Below, in pieces: positions 1 to 14,217 of a DNA stretch of 64,000 bases. Source of the stretch: Actinomadura luzonensis (GTDB lineage Bacteria > Actinomycetota > Actinomycetes > Streptosporangiales > Streptosporangiaceae); assembly GCF_022664455.2 (NCBI RefSeq), contig NZ_JAKRKC020000001.1, forward strand, positions 1,865,001 through 1,929,000, read 5' to 3'. Within the stretch, counting starts at the first letter, position 1. Every line of letters starts with the position of its first letter. A program made the position numbers and the translations under genes. The notes under the pieces were generated by a model, which was not told the DNA's origin, searched no databases, and was given only the letters and a program-made list of their open reading frames with translations.

Positions 1-5274
<5,274 letters not shown>

Positions 5275-5297
5275 GGGATCTCCAGGGAGTAGGAATG

Positions 5298-5311
5298 TGG
5301 GAGCGCTCCCA
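5298..5311. promoter_or_regulatory. CelR/CebR-type operator upstream of the GH48 gene
   Basis: A perfect 14-bp palindrome, TGGGAGCGCTCCCA, lies 24 bases upstream of the GH48 start. It is identical to the LacI-family CelR/CebR site described for actinomycete cellulase genes, where cellobiose releases the repressor. The regulator gene is not in this window. Confidence 0.9.
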
Positions 5312-5500
5312 ATTCGGGATTGTGGGTGTGCGCCGCTGTATGTCAACGAAATGGCCTCCGGGTAACCCCTCTGTTTCCTCTCACCTGGCTGCCCTAGATG
5401 AAAGTTTCATCGTCGTCAGAGGGCATTCACTGAGCATGCGGGGCGGCGGGCGGTGGCGCGCGAGGCGGGCCCTGTACACCGCTCCGGCGGCGGCTCACCA

Positions 5501-5514
5501 TGGGAGCGCTCCCA
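5501..5514. promoter_or_regulatory. CelR/CebR-type operator upstream of the GH6 gene
   Basis: A second perfect TGGGAGCGCTCCCA palindrome lies 31 bases before the GH6 start. With the copy at 5298-5311 it puts both divergent cellulase transcripts under the same predicted cellobiose-responsive repressor. Confidence 0.9.
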
Positions 5515-5544
5515 GCCAACTAGCAGCACTGGAGATGATCGCTC

Positions 5545-7893
5545 GTGAGACTCCAACGCGGCCTCCGCAAATGGGCCGTGACGATGACCGCCGCGAGTAC
5601 CGCGGCCTTGGGGCTTGTCGTGGGGCAGGGCACCGCCGCGAACGCCGCGGTCGCCTGCGACGTGACCTACACTGCCAACTCGTGGACGAGCAGCCCCGGC
5701 CAGGGCGGTTTCACCGCGAACATCACGCTGAAGAACACCGGTGACCCGCTCTCGTCGTGGTCGCTGGCCTTCGACTACCCGACGACCGGGCAGAAGTACA
5801 CCCCCAGCGGCTGGGGCGCCAACTGGAGCCAGAGCGGCACCCGGGTGACCGGCACCAACATGCCGTACAACGGCAGCGTGGCCACCGGGGCGTCGGTCTC
5901 CGTCGGCTTCAACGGCACCTGGACGGGCAGCAACCCCAACCCGACCTCGTTCAGCGTGAACGGCACCACCTGCGGCGGCACCCAGACCACGCCCTCCGTG
6001 GTGCTGTCGGCCAGCTCGGTCGCCGTGAACGAGGGCTCGACGGCCACGTTCACCGCCAAGCTGTCGTCCGCCCCCAGCTCCAACGTCACCGTCACCACCG
6101 CCCGCACCAGCGGCGACACCGACCTGACCGTGAGCTCGGGCTCCTCGCTGACCTTCACGCCGTCCAACTGGAACACCGCGCAGACCGTCACCCTGGCCGC
6201 GGCCCAGGACAGTGACACGACCGCGGGCACGGCCTCCTTCAGCGTCAGCGGCAACGGCGTCACCGGCGCCACCGTGAACGCCACCGAGGTCGACGACGAC
6301 GCGGTCCAGGAGCAGTCGATCGTCGTCACGCCGACGTCGGTGACCGTGCCGGAAGGCGGCACCGCCACCTACACGGCGCGGCTGGCCGCCCAGCCCTCCT
6401 CGAACGTGACCGTCACCTCGACGGCCGGCTCCGGCGACACCAGCATCACCGTCTCCTCCGGCGCCAGCCTCACGTTCACCTCGGCGAACTGGAACACCCC
6501 GCAGACGGTCACCCTGGCCGCCGCGCAGGACACCGACACGACCAACGGCAGCCGGACCATCACGGTCGCCGCCACCGGTCTGACCTCCCGCACGGTCACC
6601 GCGACCGAGGCCGACGACGACGGCGGTCCCACCCCGACCCACGTCGACAACCCGTACGCCGGCGCCACCGGCTACGTGAACCCGAACTGGAGCGCCAAGG
6701 CCGCGGCCGAGCCCGGCGGCTCGGCGGTCGCCAACACCTCGACCGCCGTGTGGCTGGACCGCATCGCCGCCATCGCCGGCGCCGGCGGGGCCATGGGCCT
6801 GCGCGCCCACCTCGACGAGGCCGTCCGGCAGGACGCCGCCAACGGCTCCTCGCCGCTGACCATCCAGCTCGTCATCTACGACCTGCCGAACCGCGACTGC
6901 TCGGCCCTCGCCTCCAACGGTGAGCTGCTGATCTCGCAGGACGGCTTCAACCGCTACAAGACCGAGTACATCGACGCGATCTCCGCGATCCTCCGCGACT
7001 CGGCCTACGCGAACCTGCGCATCGTCACGATCATCGAGCCCGACTCGCTGCCGAACCTCGTCACCAACATCAACAGCTTCGAGAAGTGCCGCGAGGCCAA
7101 CGGCACCGGCGGCTACCGCGACGGCGTCCGGTACGCGCTCAACCAGCTCCACGCCATCTCCAACGTCTACACCTACATCGACGCCGCCCACCACGCGTGG
7201 CTCGGCTGGGACTCGAACTTCCAGCCCTCGGTGAACCTCTTCTACGACGTCGTCTCCGGCACCACCGCCGGCGTCGACAGCGTGGACGGCTTCATCGTCA
7301 ACACCGCCAACTACTCGGCCACGACCGAGCCGTACTTCACCATCAACACCACGGTGAACGGCACCACGGTCCGCCAGTCCAACTGGGTGGACTGGAACTA
7401 CTACGTGGACGAGCTGACCTTCGCCCAGGCCCTGCGCAGCGCGCTGATCAGCAAGGGCTTCCGCTCGGGGCTCGGCATGCTGATCGACACCTCGCGCAAC
7501 GGCTGGGGCGGCAGCGCCCGCCCGTCCGGGCCGAGCACCTCGAACGACGTCAACCAGTTCGTCGACGGCTCGCGGGTGGACCGGCGCATCCACGCCGGCA
7601 ACTGGTGCAACCAGAGCGGCGCGGGCCTCGGCGCGCGGCCGACCGCCAACCCGGCCACCGGCCTCGACGCCTACGTGTGGATCAAGCCGCCGGGCGAGTC
7701 CGACGGCGCCAGCACGGACATCCCGAACGACGAGGGCAAGAAGTTCGACCGGATGTGCGACCCGACCTACACCGGCAACGACCTCAACAAGCACAACATG
7801 AGCGGGGCGCTGGCCGGCGCGCCGCTGTCCGGCCAGTGGTTCTCCGCCCAGTTCCGCCAGCTCCTGGCCAACGCCTACCCGCCCGTCAGCTGA
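5545..7893 (+). CDS. Secreted GH6 exocellulase (CBM2-2x Calx-beta-like-GH6)
   Basis: 782 aa with a GTG start preceded by GGAG. The signal peptide (about residues 1-34, ending ANA) is followed by a CBM2 (about 36-145) nearly identical to the CBM2 of the divergent GH48 enzyme. Two tandem Calx-beta-like repeats (about 150-252 and 255-358) come next, then a GH6 domain (about 365-782). GH6 motifs visible are IYDLPNRDC and IIEPDSLPN; Asp500 is the expected catalytic acid, and YIDAAHHAWLGW is also present. The length and loops look like the Cel6B exocellulase type, which releases cellobiose from non-reducing ends and complements GH48. Fn3 or Pro/Thr linkers are usual in this family, so the Calx-beta-like linkers are a lineage feature. 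Confidence 0.95.
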   Translation: MRLQRGLRKWAVTMTAASTAALGLVVGQGTAANAAVACDVTYTANSWTSSPGQGGFTANITLKNTGDPLSSWSLAFDYPTTGQKYTPSGWGANWSQSGTRVTGTNMPYNGSVATGASVSVGFNGTWTGSNPNPTSFSVNGTTCGGTQTTPSVVLSASSVAVNEGSTATFTAKLSSAPSSNVTVTTARTSGDTDLTVSSGSSLTFTPSNWNTAQTVTLAAAQDSDTTAGTASFSVSGNGVTGATVNATEVDDDAVQEQSIVVTPTSVTVPEGGTATYTARLAAQPSSNVTVTSTAGSGDTSITVSSGASLTFTSANWNTPQTVTLAAAQDTDTTNGSRTITVAATGLTSRTVTATEADDDGGPTPTHVDNPYAGATGYVNPNWSAKAAAEPGGSAVANTSTAVWLDRIAAIAGAGGAMGLRAHLDEAVRQDAANGSSPLTIQLVIYDLPNRDCSALASNGELLISQDGFNRYKTEYIDAISAILRDSAYANLRIVTIIEPDSLPNLVTNINSFEKCREANGTGGYRDGVRYALNQLHAISNVYTYIDAAHHAWLGWDSNFQPSVNLFYDVVSGTTAGVDSVDGFIVNTANYSATTEPYFTINTTVNGTTVRQSNWVDWNYYVDELTFAQALRSALISKGFRSGLGMLIDTSRNGWGGSARPSGPSTSNDVNQFVDGSRVDRRIHAGNWCNQSGAGLGARPTANPATGLDAYVWIKPPGESDGASTDIPNDEGKKFDRMCDPTYTGNDLNKHNMSGALAGAPLSGQWFSAQFRQLLANAYPPVS

Positions 7894-7960
7894 CGGACCC
7901 GCCCGTCACCTGACGGCGACCGGCTCGAGGGGCCCGCCTGACCCGGGTCCCTCGGCTCGG

Positions 7961-7992
7961 GAAGGGGCTCGCGCACCCGCGCGGGCCCCTTC
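7961..7992. terminator. Bidirectional hairpin between the convergent GH6 and DUF1992 genes
   Basis: GAAGGGGC pairs with GCCCCTTC around a GC-rich loop, between two converging genes. It should end both transcripts. Confidence 0.7.
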
Positions 7993-8006
7993 TCGCCCGC
8001 CCAGGC

Positions 8007-8405
8007 TCACTGCTCCTTGCGCCACTCGGAAACGATTCGGTCGACGTCGAACGGCATCAGGTTGAGCGGCGGCCCGGACAGCCCGGTCCTGATGGCCTGC
8101 CGGATCCGCTCGTTGATCTCCTCCAGGACCCGCCGCACCTCGGCCTCGGTGCGCGCCCCGCGCGCCTCGGCCAGCGCCGCCTCGGCGTCCTTGCGCAGCG
8201 CCAGCGTGGGCGGCAGCGGCATCTCCAGCCCTTCGCTCGCCACCTTCTGCTTGATCCACCACAGGTCGTCCTGCGGTCTGTCCAGGCCGGGCAGCGGCTT
8301 GCCTGACCCCGGCAGGTCGTCGAACTCCCCGCGCTCCTCGGCCTCGCGGATCTGCCGGTCGATCCAGCTCTCGAACGGCATGCCGATCGGCTTGCGGTCG
8401 GTCAC
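8007..8405 (-). CDS. DUF1992 (DnaJ-subfamily C28-like) protein
   Basis: 132 aa from a GTG with GAGGGG just upstream. The core FESWIDRQIREAEERGEFDDLPGSGKP-type region with a following DDLWWIKQK is typical of DUF1992 proteins, which have no agreed biochemical role. The protein is soluble and charged, with a probable helical C-terminal half. It follows the folP2-like gene by 10 bases, and that gene's stop overlaps its ribosome-binding site, so the two are probably co-transcribed. Confidence 0.85.
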   Translation of the reverse strand: MTDRKPIGMPFESWIDRQIREAEERGEFDDLPGSGKPLPGLDRPQDDLWWIKQKVASEGLEMPLPPTLALRKDAEAALAEARGARTEAEVRRVLEEINERIRQAIRTGLSGPPLNLMPFDVDRIVSEWRKEQ

Positions 8406-8415
8406 GTGCGCCCCC

Positions 8416-9315
8416 TCACGCCAGGTTGTGGCTCGGCGCGACAGGCTCGCGCCAGCCCAGGACGGCCTCGGTCATGCGGACGGAGGCGACGGTCGCGGGC
8501 ACGTCGTGCACCCGCAGGATCCTGGCCCCCTTGAGGACGGCGACGACGTTCGCGGCGATCGTGCCCTCGGTGCGCTCCCCCTGCGGCCGGTCGATCGTCT
8601 CGCCGATGAAGTCCTTGTTCGACAGCGCCACCAGCGTCGGGTAGCCGATCGCGGTGATCTCCTCCAGCCGGCGGGTCAGCTCGAGCGAGTGGTAGGTGTT
8701 CTTGTTGAGGTCGTGGCCGGGGTCGATGATGATCCTGTCGGGGGCGATGCCGGCCTCCAGCGCGTACGCCACCCGCTCCCGCAGGAACCCCGCCACCTCG
8801 GCGACCACGTCGTCGTAGCTGGGCCGGAAGACGCGCCGGCCGGGGCCGCCCAGGCTGTGGGTGACCACGACGCTCACCCCGGTCGCGGCGGCGACCTCGG
8901 CGAGGCCCGGCTCGCGCAGCCCGTTGGTGTCGTTGATGACGTCCGCGCCCGCCTCGACGGCGGCCCGCGCCACCTCGGGGCGGTGGGTGTCGACCGAGAT
9001 GACCGCGTCGGTGACGGCCCGGACCTCGGCGATCACGGGGGCCACCCGGTCGATCTCCTCAGCGACGCCGATCTGCTCCTGCGCGGCGCTGAAGGCGAAC
9101 CCGCCGATGTCGACCCAGTCGGCCCCGTCGGCGACCGCCCGCCTGGCCGCCGCGACGGCGCTGTCCAGCGCGTACGTGCGGCCCTGGTCGTGGAAGGAGT
9201 TGGGGGTGCGGTTGACGATGGCCATGACCGCGACCTGGCGCGCGAAGTCGAACGTCCGCCGGCCGAGGCGCCGGACCGGGGCGATGATCGCGGGGGAAGG
9301 CTGCTCGCGGCTCAC
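8416..9315 (-). CDS. folP2: Dihydropteroate synthase homologue (FolP2-like)
   Basis: 299 aa with a GTG start. It has the pterin-binding TIM-barrel layout: VMAIVNRTPNSFHD near the N-terminus, VISVDTHRP, VINDTNG, IIIDPGHD and a C-terminal RVHDV motif. Canonical enzymes have N-V-T-P-D-S-F-S-D-G-G in the first loop. Here it reads N-R-T-P-N-S-F-H-D-Q-G, as in the second DHPS homologue of mycobacteria (FolP2), which has been reported to lack sulfonamide-sensitive DHPS activity. No folate gene is nearby, so an accessory role is more likely than the housekeeping one. Confidence 0.8.
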   Translation of the reverse strand: MSREQPSPAIIAPVRRLGRRTFDFARQVAVMAIVNRTPNSFHDQGRTYALDSAVAAARRAVADGADWVDIGGFAFSAAQEQIGVAEEIDRVAPVIAEVRAVTDAVISVDTHRPEVARAAVEAGADVINDTNGLREPGLAEVAAATGVSVVVTHSLGGPGRRVFRPSYDDVVAEVAGFLRERVAYALEAGIAPDRIIIDPGHDLNKNTYHSLELTRRLEEITAIGYPTLVALSNKDFIGETIDRPQGERTEGTIAANVVAVLKGARILRVHDVPATVASVRMTEAVLGWREPVAPSHNLA

Positions 9316-9373
9316 TCTTGCGAGCCTACCTGGCCCTACGCGGGCCGGGACGCCAGGGCCGGAGCGCCTCGCC

Positions 9374-9985
9374 TCACGCCGAGAAGTGCCCGGGCGGGTG
9401 GCCGTCGGCCGCGACCCGGATGCGTCTCATGCGCCCCCGCGTGCCGTGCCCGGCGGAGTGCGGCAGGCGCATGGTGATGCGGACCGTCGTGCCGAGCGGC
9501 CCGGTGCGGAAGTCCACCCCGTCGCACAGGCGGCGGATCAGGTAGATCCCCCGGCCGGTGTAGCTCATGTCGGACGGCCGGTGCGCGCCGTCCACGTAGT
9601 CGTCGGGGATGCCCGCTCCCCGGTCGGTGGTCTCGGAACGGATCACCCCGTCCACCGTGTAGAGCTTGAAGTACCCGTGACCGCCCGCGTGCTCCACGGC
9701 GTTGACCACGCTCTCGTGCACGGCGAGGACGAAGTCGTCCAGGCGCGGGCCGCTCAGCCCGCACTGCTCGGCCTGCTCGGCCACCGTGCGCCGGAGTTTC
9801 GTGACGTCGTGGAGGGTGAAGGGCTGGGTCAATAGGGTCCGCATGGCAGGCTCCTCCAACCTGGCCTGGACACGTCGACGCGCAGCAGCGGACGGCGAGG
9901 GCACGCCGCCCCCGCCGGATGACGTCCGTTCGGGATAGTCGAGGCGAAGGACCTGCGAGAAGTCGCTTCGGGAAAAGGGGTCCAT
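9374..9985 (-). CDS. Serine-kinase-type anti-sigma factor (HATPase_c, RsbW-like)
   Basis: 203 aa from an ATG at 9985 (GGGAGGA upstream), or 156 aa from an ATG at 9844 (GGAGGAG upstream); both sites look good. The conserved domain starts at the second ATG. It is a histidine-kinase-like ATPase with VHESVVNAVEHA (N box), DRGAGIP (G1) and GRGIYLIRRLCD (G2). Such proteins phosphorylate STAS anti-sigma antagonists or bind sigma factors. A STAS protein is encoded at 21332-21685, but about 11 kb away. The 47 extra residues of the longer form are basic and Gly/Ser-rich with no recognised domain. Confidence 0.85.
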   Translation of the reverse strand: MDPFSRSDFSQVLRLDYPERTSSGGGGVPSPSAAARRRVQARLEEPAMRTLLTQPFTLHDVTKLRRTVAEQAEQCGLSGPRLDDFVLAVHESVVNAVEHAGGHGYFKLYTVDGVIRSETTDRGAGIPDDYVDGAHRPSDMSYTGRGIYLIRRLCDGVDFRTGPLGTTVRITMRLPHSAGHGTRGRMRRIRVAADGHPPGHFSA

Positions 9986-10097
9986 GGCGTTCCTCCCGTG
10001 TCGAAATGACACCCGGGCCGCGCCTCAGGACCTCGCGTACCCCCCACCTCTTCCCGCGGACGGGGGAATTACACTCCGCATTCGTTCCGGGATTGCG

Positions 10098-11144
10098 TCA
10101 CGGGCGTGCGCCCATGCCCGTCGCGAACTCCTTCACGCGGCGCGCGGGGCCGTCGGGGGCGAGCGGCGGGGTGTCCATGCCCGCGCCGTCGTGCAGTCCC
10201 TCGAACAGCTCCCGCATGGCCTCCAGGGACGAGTGCCGCGGCCGCCAGCCCAGCACGTCCCTGGCACGATCGGTCCTCATCACCGGCAGCCGCAGGGCCA
10301 GGTCGAACAGCCCCGGCGAGGCGGGCACCAGCCTGAGGCGCCAGCCGGCCGCGACGGCCGCCTTGGCCAGCCCCCGCGGGACCGGCACGGTACGGGTGTC
10401 GAGCAGCTCGGCGAGGTCGTGGGGGTCGAGCACCGGCTCGGCGGCGATGTTGAACGCGCCCTCGACCTCGCGCACCACCGCCAGGCGGTAGGCCTCCCCG
10501 GCGTCCTCGGCGTGCAGCACCTGCAGCCGCAGCCCGGGGATGTCCGGCACGAAGGGGATCCGCCCGGCGCGGATGAGCCGCCGCGGCACCAGCGGGCCGC
10601 CGAACAGCCTGCGCTGCTCGGTCGCCGCCGCCCGCTGGAAGATGAAGCCCGGCCGCATCCGCACCACCCGGATGCCGGGGTGGTCGTGCTCGAACACGTC
10701 GAGCACGCGTTCCACGTACGCCTTCTCCCGTCCGTAGGCGGCGCCCGGCCAGCCGTGCGTGGGCCAGCTCTCGTCCACCGGACGGTCCTTGGGCCCCGGC
10801 GAGTACGCCCCCACGGAGGAGGCGTGCACCAGCGCCGGCACCCCGGCCTCGGCGGCGGCGCGGAAGACCCGCATGCTGCCGAGCACGTTCGCCCGCCAGG
10901 TCGTCGCCGGGTCCCTGGTCGGCTGGAACAGCCAGGCCAGGTGCACCACGGCGGCCGCGCCGTCGAAGATCCGGGTGAGGTCGGCGGAGGCCACGTCGGC
11001 CTGCCGCCATTCGGTGCGGTCGACGCGCCAACCGGGCAGGCGGCGCGCGACCCCGACGATCGAGGTTACGCTGTCGTCGGCGCTCAGCGCGCGTACCACG
11101 CTGGTGCCGACGTTCCCGGTTGCTCCCACCACGACGACTCTCAT
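10098..11144 (-). CDS. NAD-dependent epimerase/dehydratase (extended SDR)
   Basis: 348 aa from an ATG at 11144. The N-terminal VVVVGATGNVGTSVV is the Rossmann TGxxGxxG nucleotide loop. A Tyr-x3-Lys pair appears in YGREKAY, preceded by HASSVGAYSPG, so the SDR catalytic Ser/Tyr/Lys set is present. The substrate cannot be read from the sequence. It lies about 110 bp downstream of ispG on the same strand with no clear terminator between, so read-through from the dxs-ispG transcript is possible. The ribosome-binding site is weak. Confidence 0.85.
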   Translation of the reverse strand: MRVVVVGATGNVGTSVVRALSADDSVTSIVGVARRLPGWRVDRTEWRQADVASADLTRIFDGAAAVVHLAWLFQPTRDPATTWRANVLGSMRVFRAAAEAGVPALVHASSVGAYSPGPKDRPVDESWPTHGWPGAAYGREKAYVERVLDVFEHDHPGIRVVRMRPGFIFQRAAATEQRRLFGGPLVPRRLIRAGRIPFVPDIPGLRLQVLHAEDAGEAYRLAVVREVEGAFNIAAEPVLDPHDLAELLDTRTVPVPRGLAKAAVAAGWRLRLVPASPGLFDLALRLPVMRTDRARDVLGWRPRHSSLEAMRELFEGLHDGAGMDTPPLAPDGPARRVKEFATGMGARP

Positions 11145-11254
11145 GAGGGCACCGCTGCCCGCTATCCGGCCGGTGAAACGCCCATCGAGGCCGTAGGAGG
11201 ACCTGCGAGGCCGTCTCGGCCTTCTTCTGCACCAATTCGTACGCTTGTGCCGCG

Positions 11255-12364
11255 CTAGCCGTCCGGGAAGTCGCCGGCCAGGCGCAGGGCCTCCTCCACC
11301 AGGGTCTCCACGATCCGCGACTCCGGGACGGTCCTGACGACCTCGCCCCTGACGAAGATCTGGCCCTTGCCGTTGCCGGCGGCCACGCCGAGGTCGGCCT
11401 CGCGCGCCTCGCCCGGGCCGTTGACCACGCAGCCCATCACCGCCACCCGCAGCGGGTGGGGGAAGCCGTCGAGCGCCGCCGCCACCCGGTCGGCCAGCGT
11501 GTAGACGTCCACCTGCGCCCGCCCGCAGGACGGGCACGAGACGATCTCCAGCCGCCGCCCGCGCAGCCCCAGCGACTCCAGGATGCCGATGCCGACCTTG
11601 ACCTCCTCCACCGGCGGCGCGGACAGCGAGACCCTGACGGTGTCGCCGATGCCCTCGGCCAGCAGCAGCCCGAAGGCCACCGCCGACTTGACCGTGCCCT
11701 GCAGCAGCGGCCCCGCCTCGGTGACACCGAGGTGCAGCGGGTAGTCGCAGCGCCGCGCCAGCAGCCGGTAGGCCGCCACCGTGACCTGCGGGTCGTGGTG
11801 CTTGACCGAGATCTTCAGCTCGCGGAAGCCGTGCTCCTCGAACAACGAGCACTCCCACAGCGCCGACTCCACCAGCGCCTCGGGCGTCGCCCGGCCGTGC
11901 TTGCGCAGCAGCCGGGGGTCGAGCGAGCCGGCGTTGACGCCGATGCGGATCGGCACCCCGGCCGCGCCCGCCGCCCGCGCGATCTCGCCCACCTTGTCGT
12001 CGAATTTCCTGATGTTGCCTGGATTGACCCGCACGGCCGCGCAACCCGCGTCGATGGCGGCGAAGACGTACCTCGGCTGGAAGTGGATGTCGGCGACCAC
12101 CGGGATCCGCGACCTGCGGGCGATGGCCGCAAGGGCGTCGGCGTCGTCCTGCGACGGCACCGCCACCCGGACGATCTGGCAGCCGGCCGCCGTCAGCTCG
12201 GCGATCTGCCGCAGCGTGGCGTCGACGTCGGCCGTGACGGTGGTGGTCATGGACTGGACGGAGACGGGCGCGTCGCCGCCGACCGGCACCCCGCCCACCA
12301 TGATCTGGCGGCACCGGCGGCGCGGGCGCGGGACGGACGGCGTGCCGAGGTCTACAGCGGGCAT
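11255..12364 (-). CDS. ispG: 4-hydroxy-3-methylbut-2-enyl diphosphate synthase (IspG/GcpE)
   Basis: 369 aa. The ATG at 12364 has GGAAGGAG upstream and overlaps the end of dxs by 13 bases. The penultimate MEP step (MEcPP to HMBPP) uses a 4Fe-4S cluster. The ligands are visible as [10 protein letters not shown] and [11 protein letters not shown], giving three Cys plus Glu. Q-S-M-T-T-T near residue 37 and [10 protein letters not shown] are further family motifs. It is co-transcribed with dxs and divergent from the prenyl synthase-ispH-shell-geosmin operon. It may be a second copy dedicated to secondary metabolism, since actinomycetes usually have a separate dxr-linked ispG. Confidence 0.96.
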   Translation of the reverse strand: MPAVDLGTPSVPRPRRRCRQIMVGGVPVGGDAPVSVQSMTTTVTADVDATLRQIAELTAAGCQIVRVAVPSQDDADALAAIARRSRIPVVADIHFQPRYVFAAIDAGCAAVRVNPGNIRKFDDKVGEIARAAGAAGVPIRIGVNAGSLDPRLLRKHGRATPEALVESALWECSLFEEHGFRELKISVKHHDPQVTVAAYRLLARRCDYPLHLGVTEAGPLLQGTVKSAVAFGLLLAEGIGDTVRVSLSAPPVEEVKVGIGILESLGLRGRRLEIVSCPSCGRAQVDVYTLADRVAAALDGFPHPLRVAVMGCVVNGPGEAREADLGVAAGNGKGQIFVRGEVVRTVPESRIVETLVEEALRLAGDFPDG

Positions 12365-14094
12365 CCGGGCAGCTCCTTCCGTACGGCGGACGCGATGCCC
12401 TGGCCGGTCAGCCCGGCCTCGGCCAGCAGCTCGGCGCGGCTGCCGTGGGCGACGAACGCGGTGGGCAGCCCGAGGTTGAGCACCGGCAGGCCGGGCGGGC
12501 AGGCCTGCCGGAGCAGCGCCCCGGCCCCGGAGGCGGCGACGCCGTCCTCGACCGTGACCACGAGCCGGCTGGCGCGCGCCAGCGCCCGCAGGTCGGCCGA
12601 GACCGGGATCACCCAGCGCGGGTCGGCCACGGTGACGCCGACGCCCGAGGCCGACAGCAGGGCCGCCGCGTCGAGGCACGGCCGCGCCATGGGCCCGACG
12701 GCCACGAGCAGCACGTCGCCGCCGCCGGCGAGCACGTCCACCTCGCCGTGCGCGCCCGTGGCGGCGAGCTCGGGCTCGACCACGGCCTTGGGGAAGCGCA
12801 GCGCCGTGGGGCCGTCGTGCGCGACGGCCTCCTCCAGCAGCTCGCACAGCCGCACCGCGTCGCGCGGCGCGGCCACCCGCATGCCGGGCACCGCCGCCAG
12901 CGCCGCGAGGTCCCACATGCCGTGGTGCGAGGCCCCGTCGGGGCCGGTGAGCCCGGCCCGGTCGAGCACGAGCGTGACCGGCAGCCGGTGCAGCGCGAGG
13001 TCGGTGACGACCTGGTCGAAGGCGCGGTTGAGGAACGTGGCGTAGACGGCCACCACGGGGTGCAGCCCGCTCATGGCCATGCCCGCCGCCGAGGCCAGCG
13101 CGTGCTGCTCGGCGATGCCGACGTCGAACATGCGCCCGGGGAAGCGCCGGCCGAAGGCGGCCAGGCCGGTCGGCCCGGGCATCGCGGCGGTGATCGCCAC
13201 CAGGTCGCGGCGGCGCTCGCCGAGCAGGCACAGGTGGTCGGCGAAGGCGTGGGTCCAGGTGGGGCGGCCCGGCGCGAGCGGCCGCCCGGTGGCGGGGTCG
13301 GTGACCGGGATGGCGTGCAGGTGCTCGTCGAGGTCGCGCTCGGCCGGGCCGTAGCCCTCGCCCTTGCGGGTGACGCAGTGCAGCACGACCGGCGCGCGCA
13401 GCTCGTGCGCCATGCGCAGCGCCTGCTCCAGGGCGGCGATGTCGTGGCCGTCGACGGGCCCGAGGTAGCGCAGGCCGAGGCTCTCGAAGACGGTGACGTC
13501 GACCGTGGCGCGCAGCCGGGCCAGGTGGGCGGCGATCGCGCCGTGGGTGGGGGCGTAGGAGCGGCCGTTGTCGTTGAGCACGACGATGACCGGCGGCGCG
13601 CCCGCCACCCCGAGGTTGTTGAGCGCCTCCCAGGCGACGCCGCCGGTGAGCGCGCCGTCGCCGACCACCGCCACCACGGCCCGCTCGTCGCCGGTCAGGC
13701 GGCGGGCCTTGGCCATGCCCTCGGCGTAGGCGAGCGCGGTGGAGGCGTGGGAGCTTTCGAGGTGGTCGTGCGCGGACTCGCCGCGGCTCGGGTAGCCGCT
13801 GAGCCCGCCCCTGCGGCGCAGCGCGTCGAAGCCGTCGCGGCGGCCGGTGAGCAGCTTGTGGACGTAGGACTGGTGGCCGGTGTCGAACAGGATGACGTCG
13901 CCGGGCGAGCGGAACACCCGGTGCAGGGCGATCGTGAGCTCCACGACGCCGAGGTTGGAGCCCAGGTGGCCGCCGCTCGCGGAGACCTTGCGGACCAGGA
14001 AGGCGCGGATCTCGCGGGCCAGCCCGGGAAGCAGCTCGGAGGGGAGGGCGCGGAGGTCGTCGGGGGTGGAAACGTAGGGCAGCAGGGTCTTCAT
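12352..14094 (-). CDS. dxs: 1-deoxy-D-xylulose-5-phosphate synthase
   Basis: 580 aa, somewhat shorter than the usual 620-640. It condenses pyruvate and glyceraldehyde 3-phosphate using ThDP, the entry step of the MEP pathway. Motifs: [10 protein letters not shown], the ThDP/Mg loop [19 protein letters not shown], and the pyrimidine-domain [28 protein letters not shown] before the ATG can serve as ribosome-binding site. It heads a transcript with ispG and diverges from the terpenoid operon across 123 bp. Its place there suggests a boosted isoprenoid supply for terpene formation. Confidence 0.95.
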   Translation of the reverse strand: MKTLLPYVSTPDDLRALPSELLPGLAREIRAFLVRKVSASGGHLGSNLGVVELTIALHRVFRSPGDVILFDTGHQSYVHKLLTGRRDGFDALRRRGGLSGYPSRGESAHDHLESSHASTALAYAEGMAKARRLTGDERAVVAVVGDGALTGGVAWEALNNLGVAGAPPVIVVLNDNGRSYAPTHGAIAAHLARLRATVDVTVFESLGLRYLGPVDGHDIAALEQALRMAHELRAPVVLHCVTRKGEGYGPAERDLDEHLHAIPVTDPATGRPLAPGRPTWTHAFADHLCLLGERRRDLVAITAAMPGPTGLAAFGRRFPGRMFDVGIAEQHALASAAGMAMSGLHPVVAVYATFLNRAFDQVVTDLALHRLPVTLVLDRAGLTGPDGASHHGMWDLAALAAVPGMRVAAPRDAVRLCELLEEAVAHDGPTALRFPKAVVEPELAATGAHGEVDVLAGGGDVLLVAVGPMARPCLDAAALLSASGVGVTVADPRWVIPVSADLRALARASRLVVTVEDGVAASGAGALLRQACPPGLPVLNLGLPTAFVAHGSRAELLAEAGLTGQGIASAVRKELPGCPL

Positions 14095-14152
14095 GGCATC
14101 CCCTGACCTTGGGACTGCTGTGGCAAAACAAGTCGCCAGCTACAAAAGACAC

Positions 14153-14182
14153 TTTACACGCTGAGTATTCGGTGAGTAACTA
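14153..14182 (+). promoter_or_regulatory. Candidate sigma-70-type promoter of the prenyl synthase-geosmin operon
   Basis: TTTACA (14153-14158) and TAACTA (14177-14182) are spaced by 18 bp, about 35 bp before the first gene. This local AT-rich patch is unusual in DNA of this composition. The opposite strand carries TTACTC-17-TAAAGT in the same patch, which could serve dxs. Confidence 0.45.
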
Positions 14183-14217
14183 TTGGTAGCGACCGACTGA
14201 CCGAAGGAGCCACGCGC

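Noticed and set aside
5416..7794. Long minus-strand open frame opposite the GH6 gene
   Set aside because: Same reason; the GH6 frame has a signal peptide, CBM2 and catalytic motifs.
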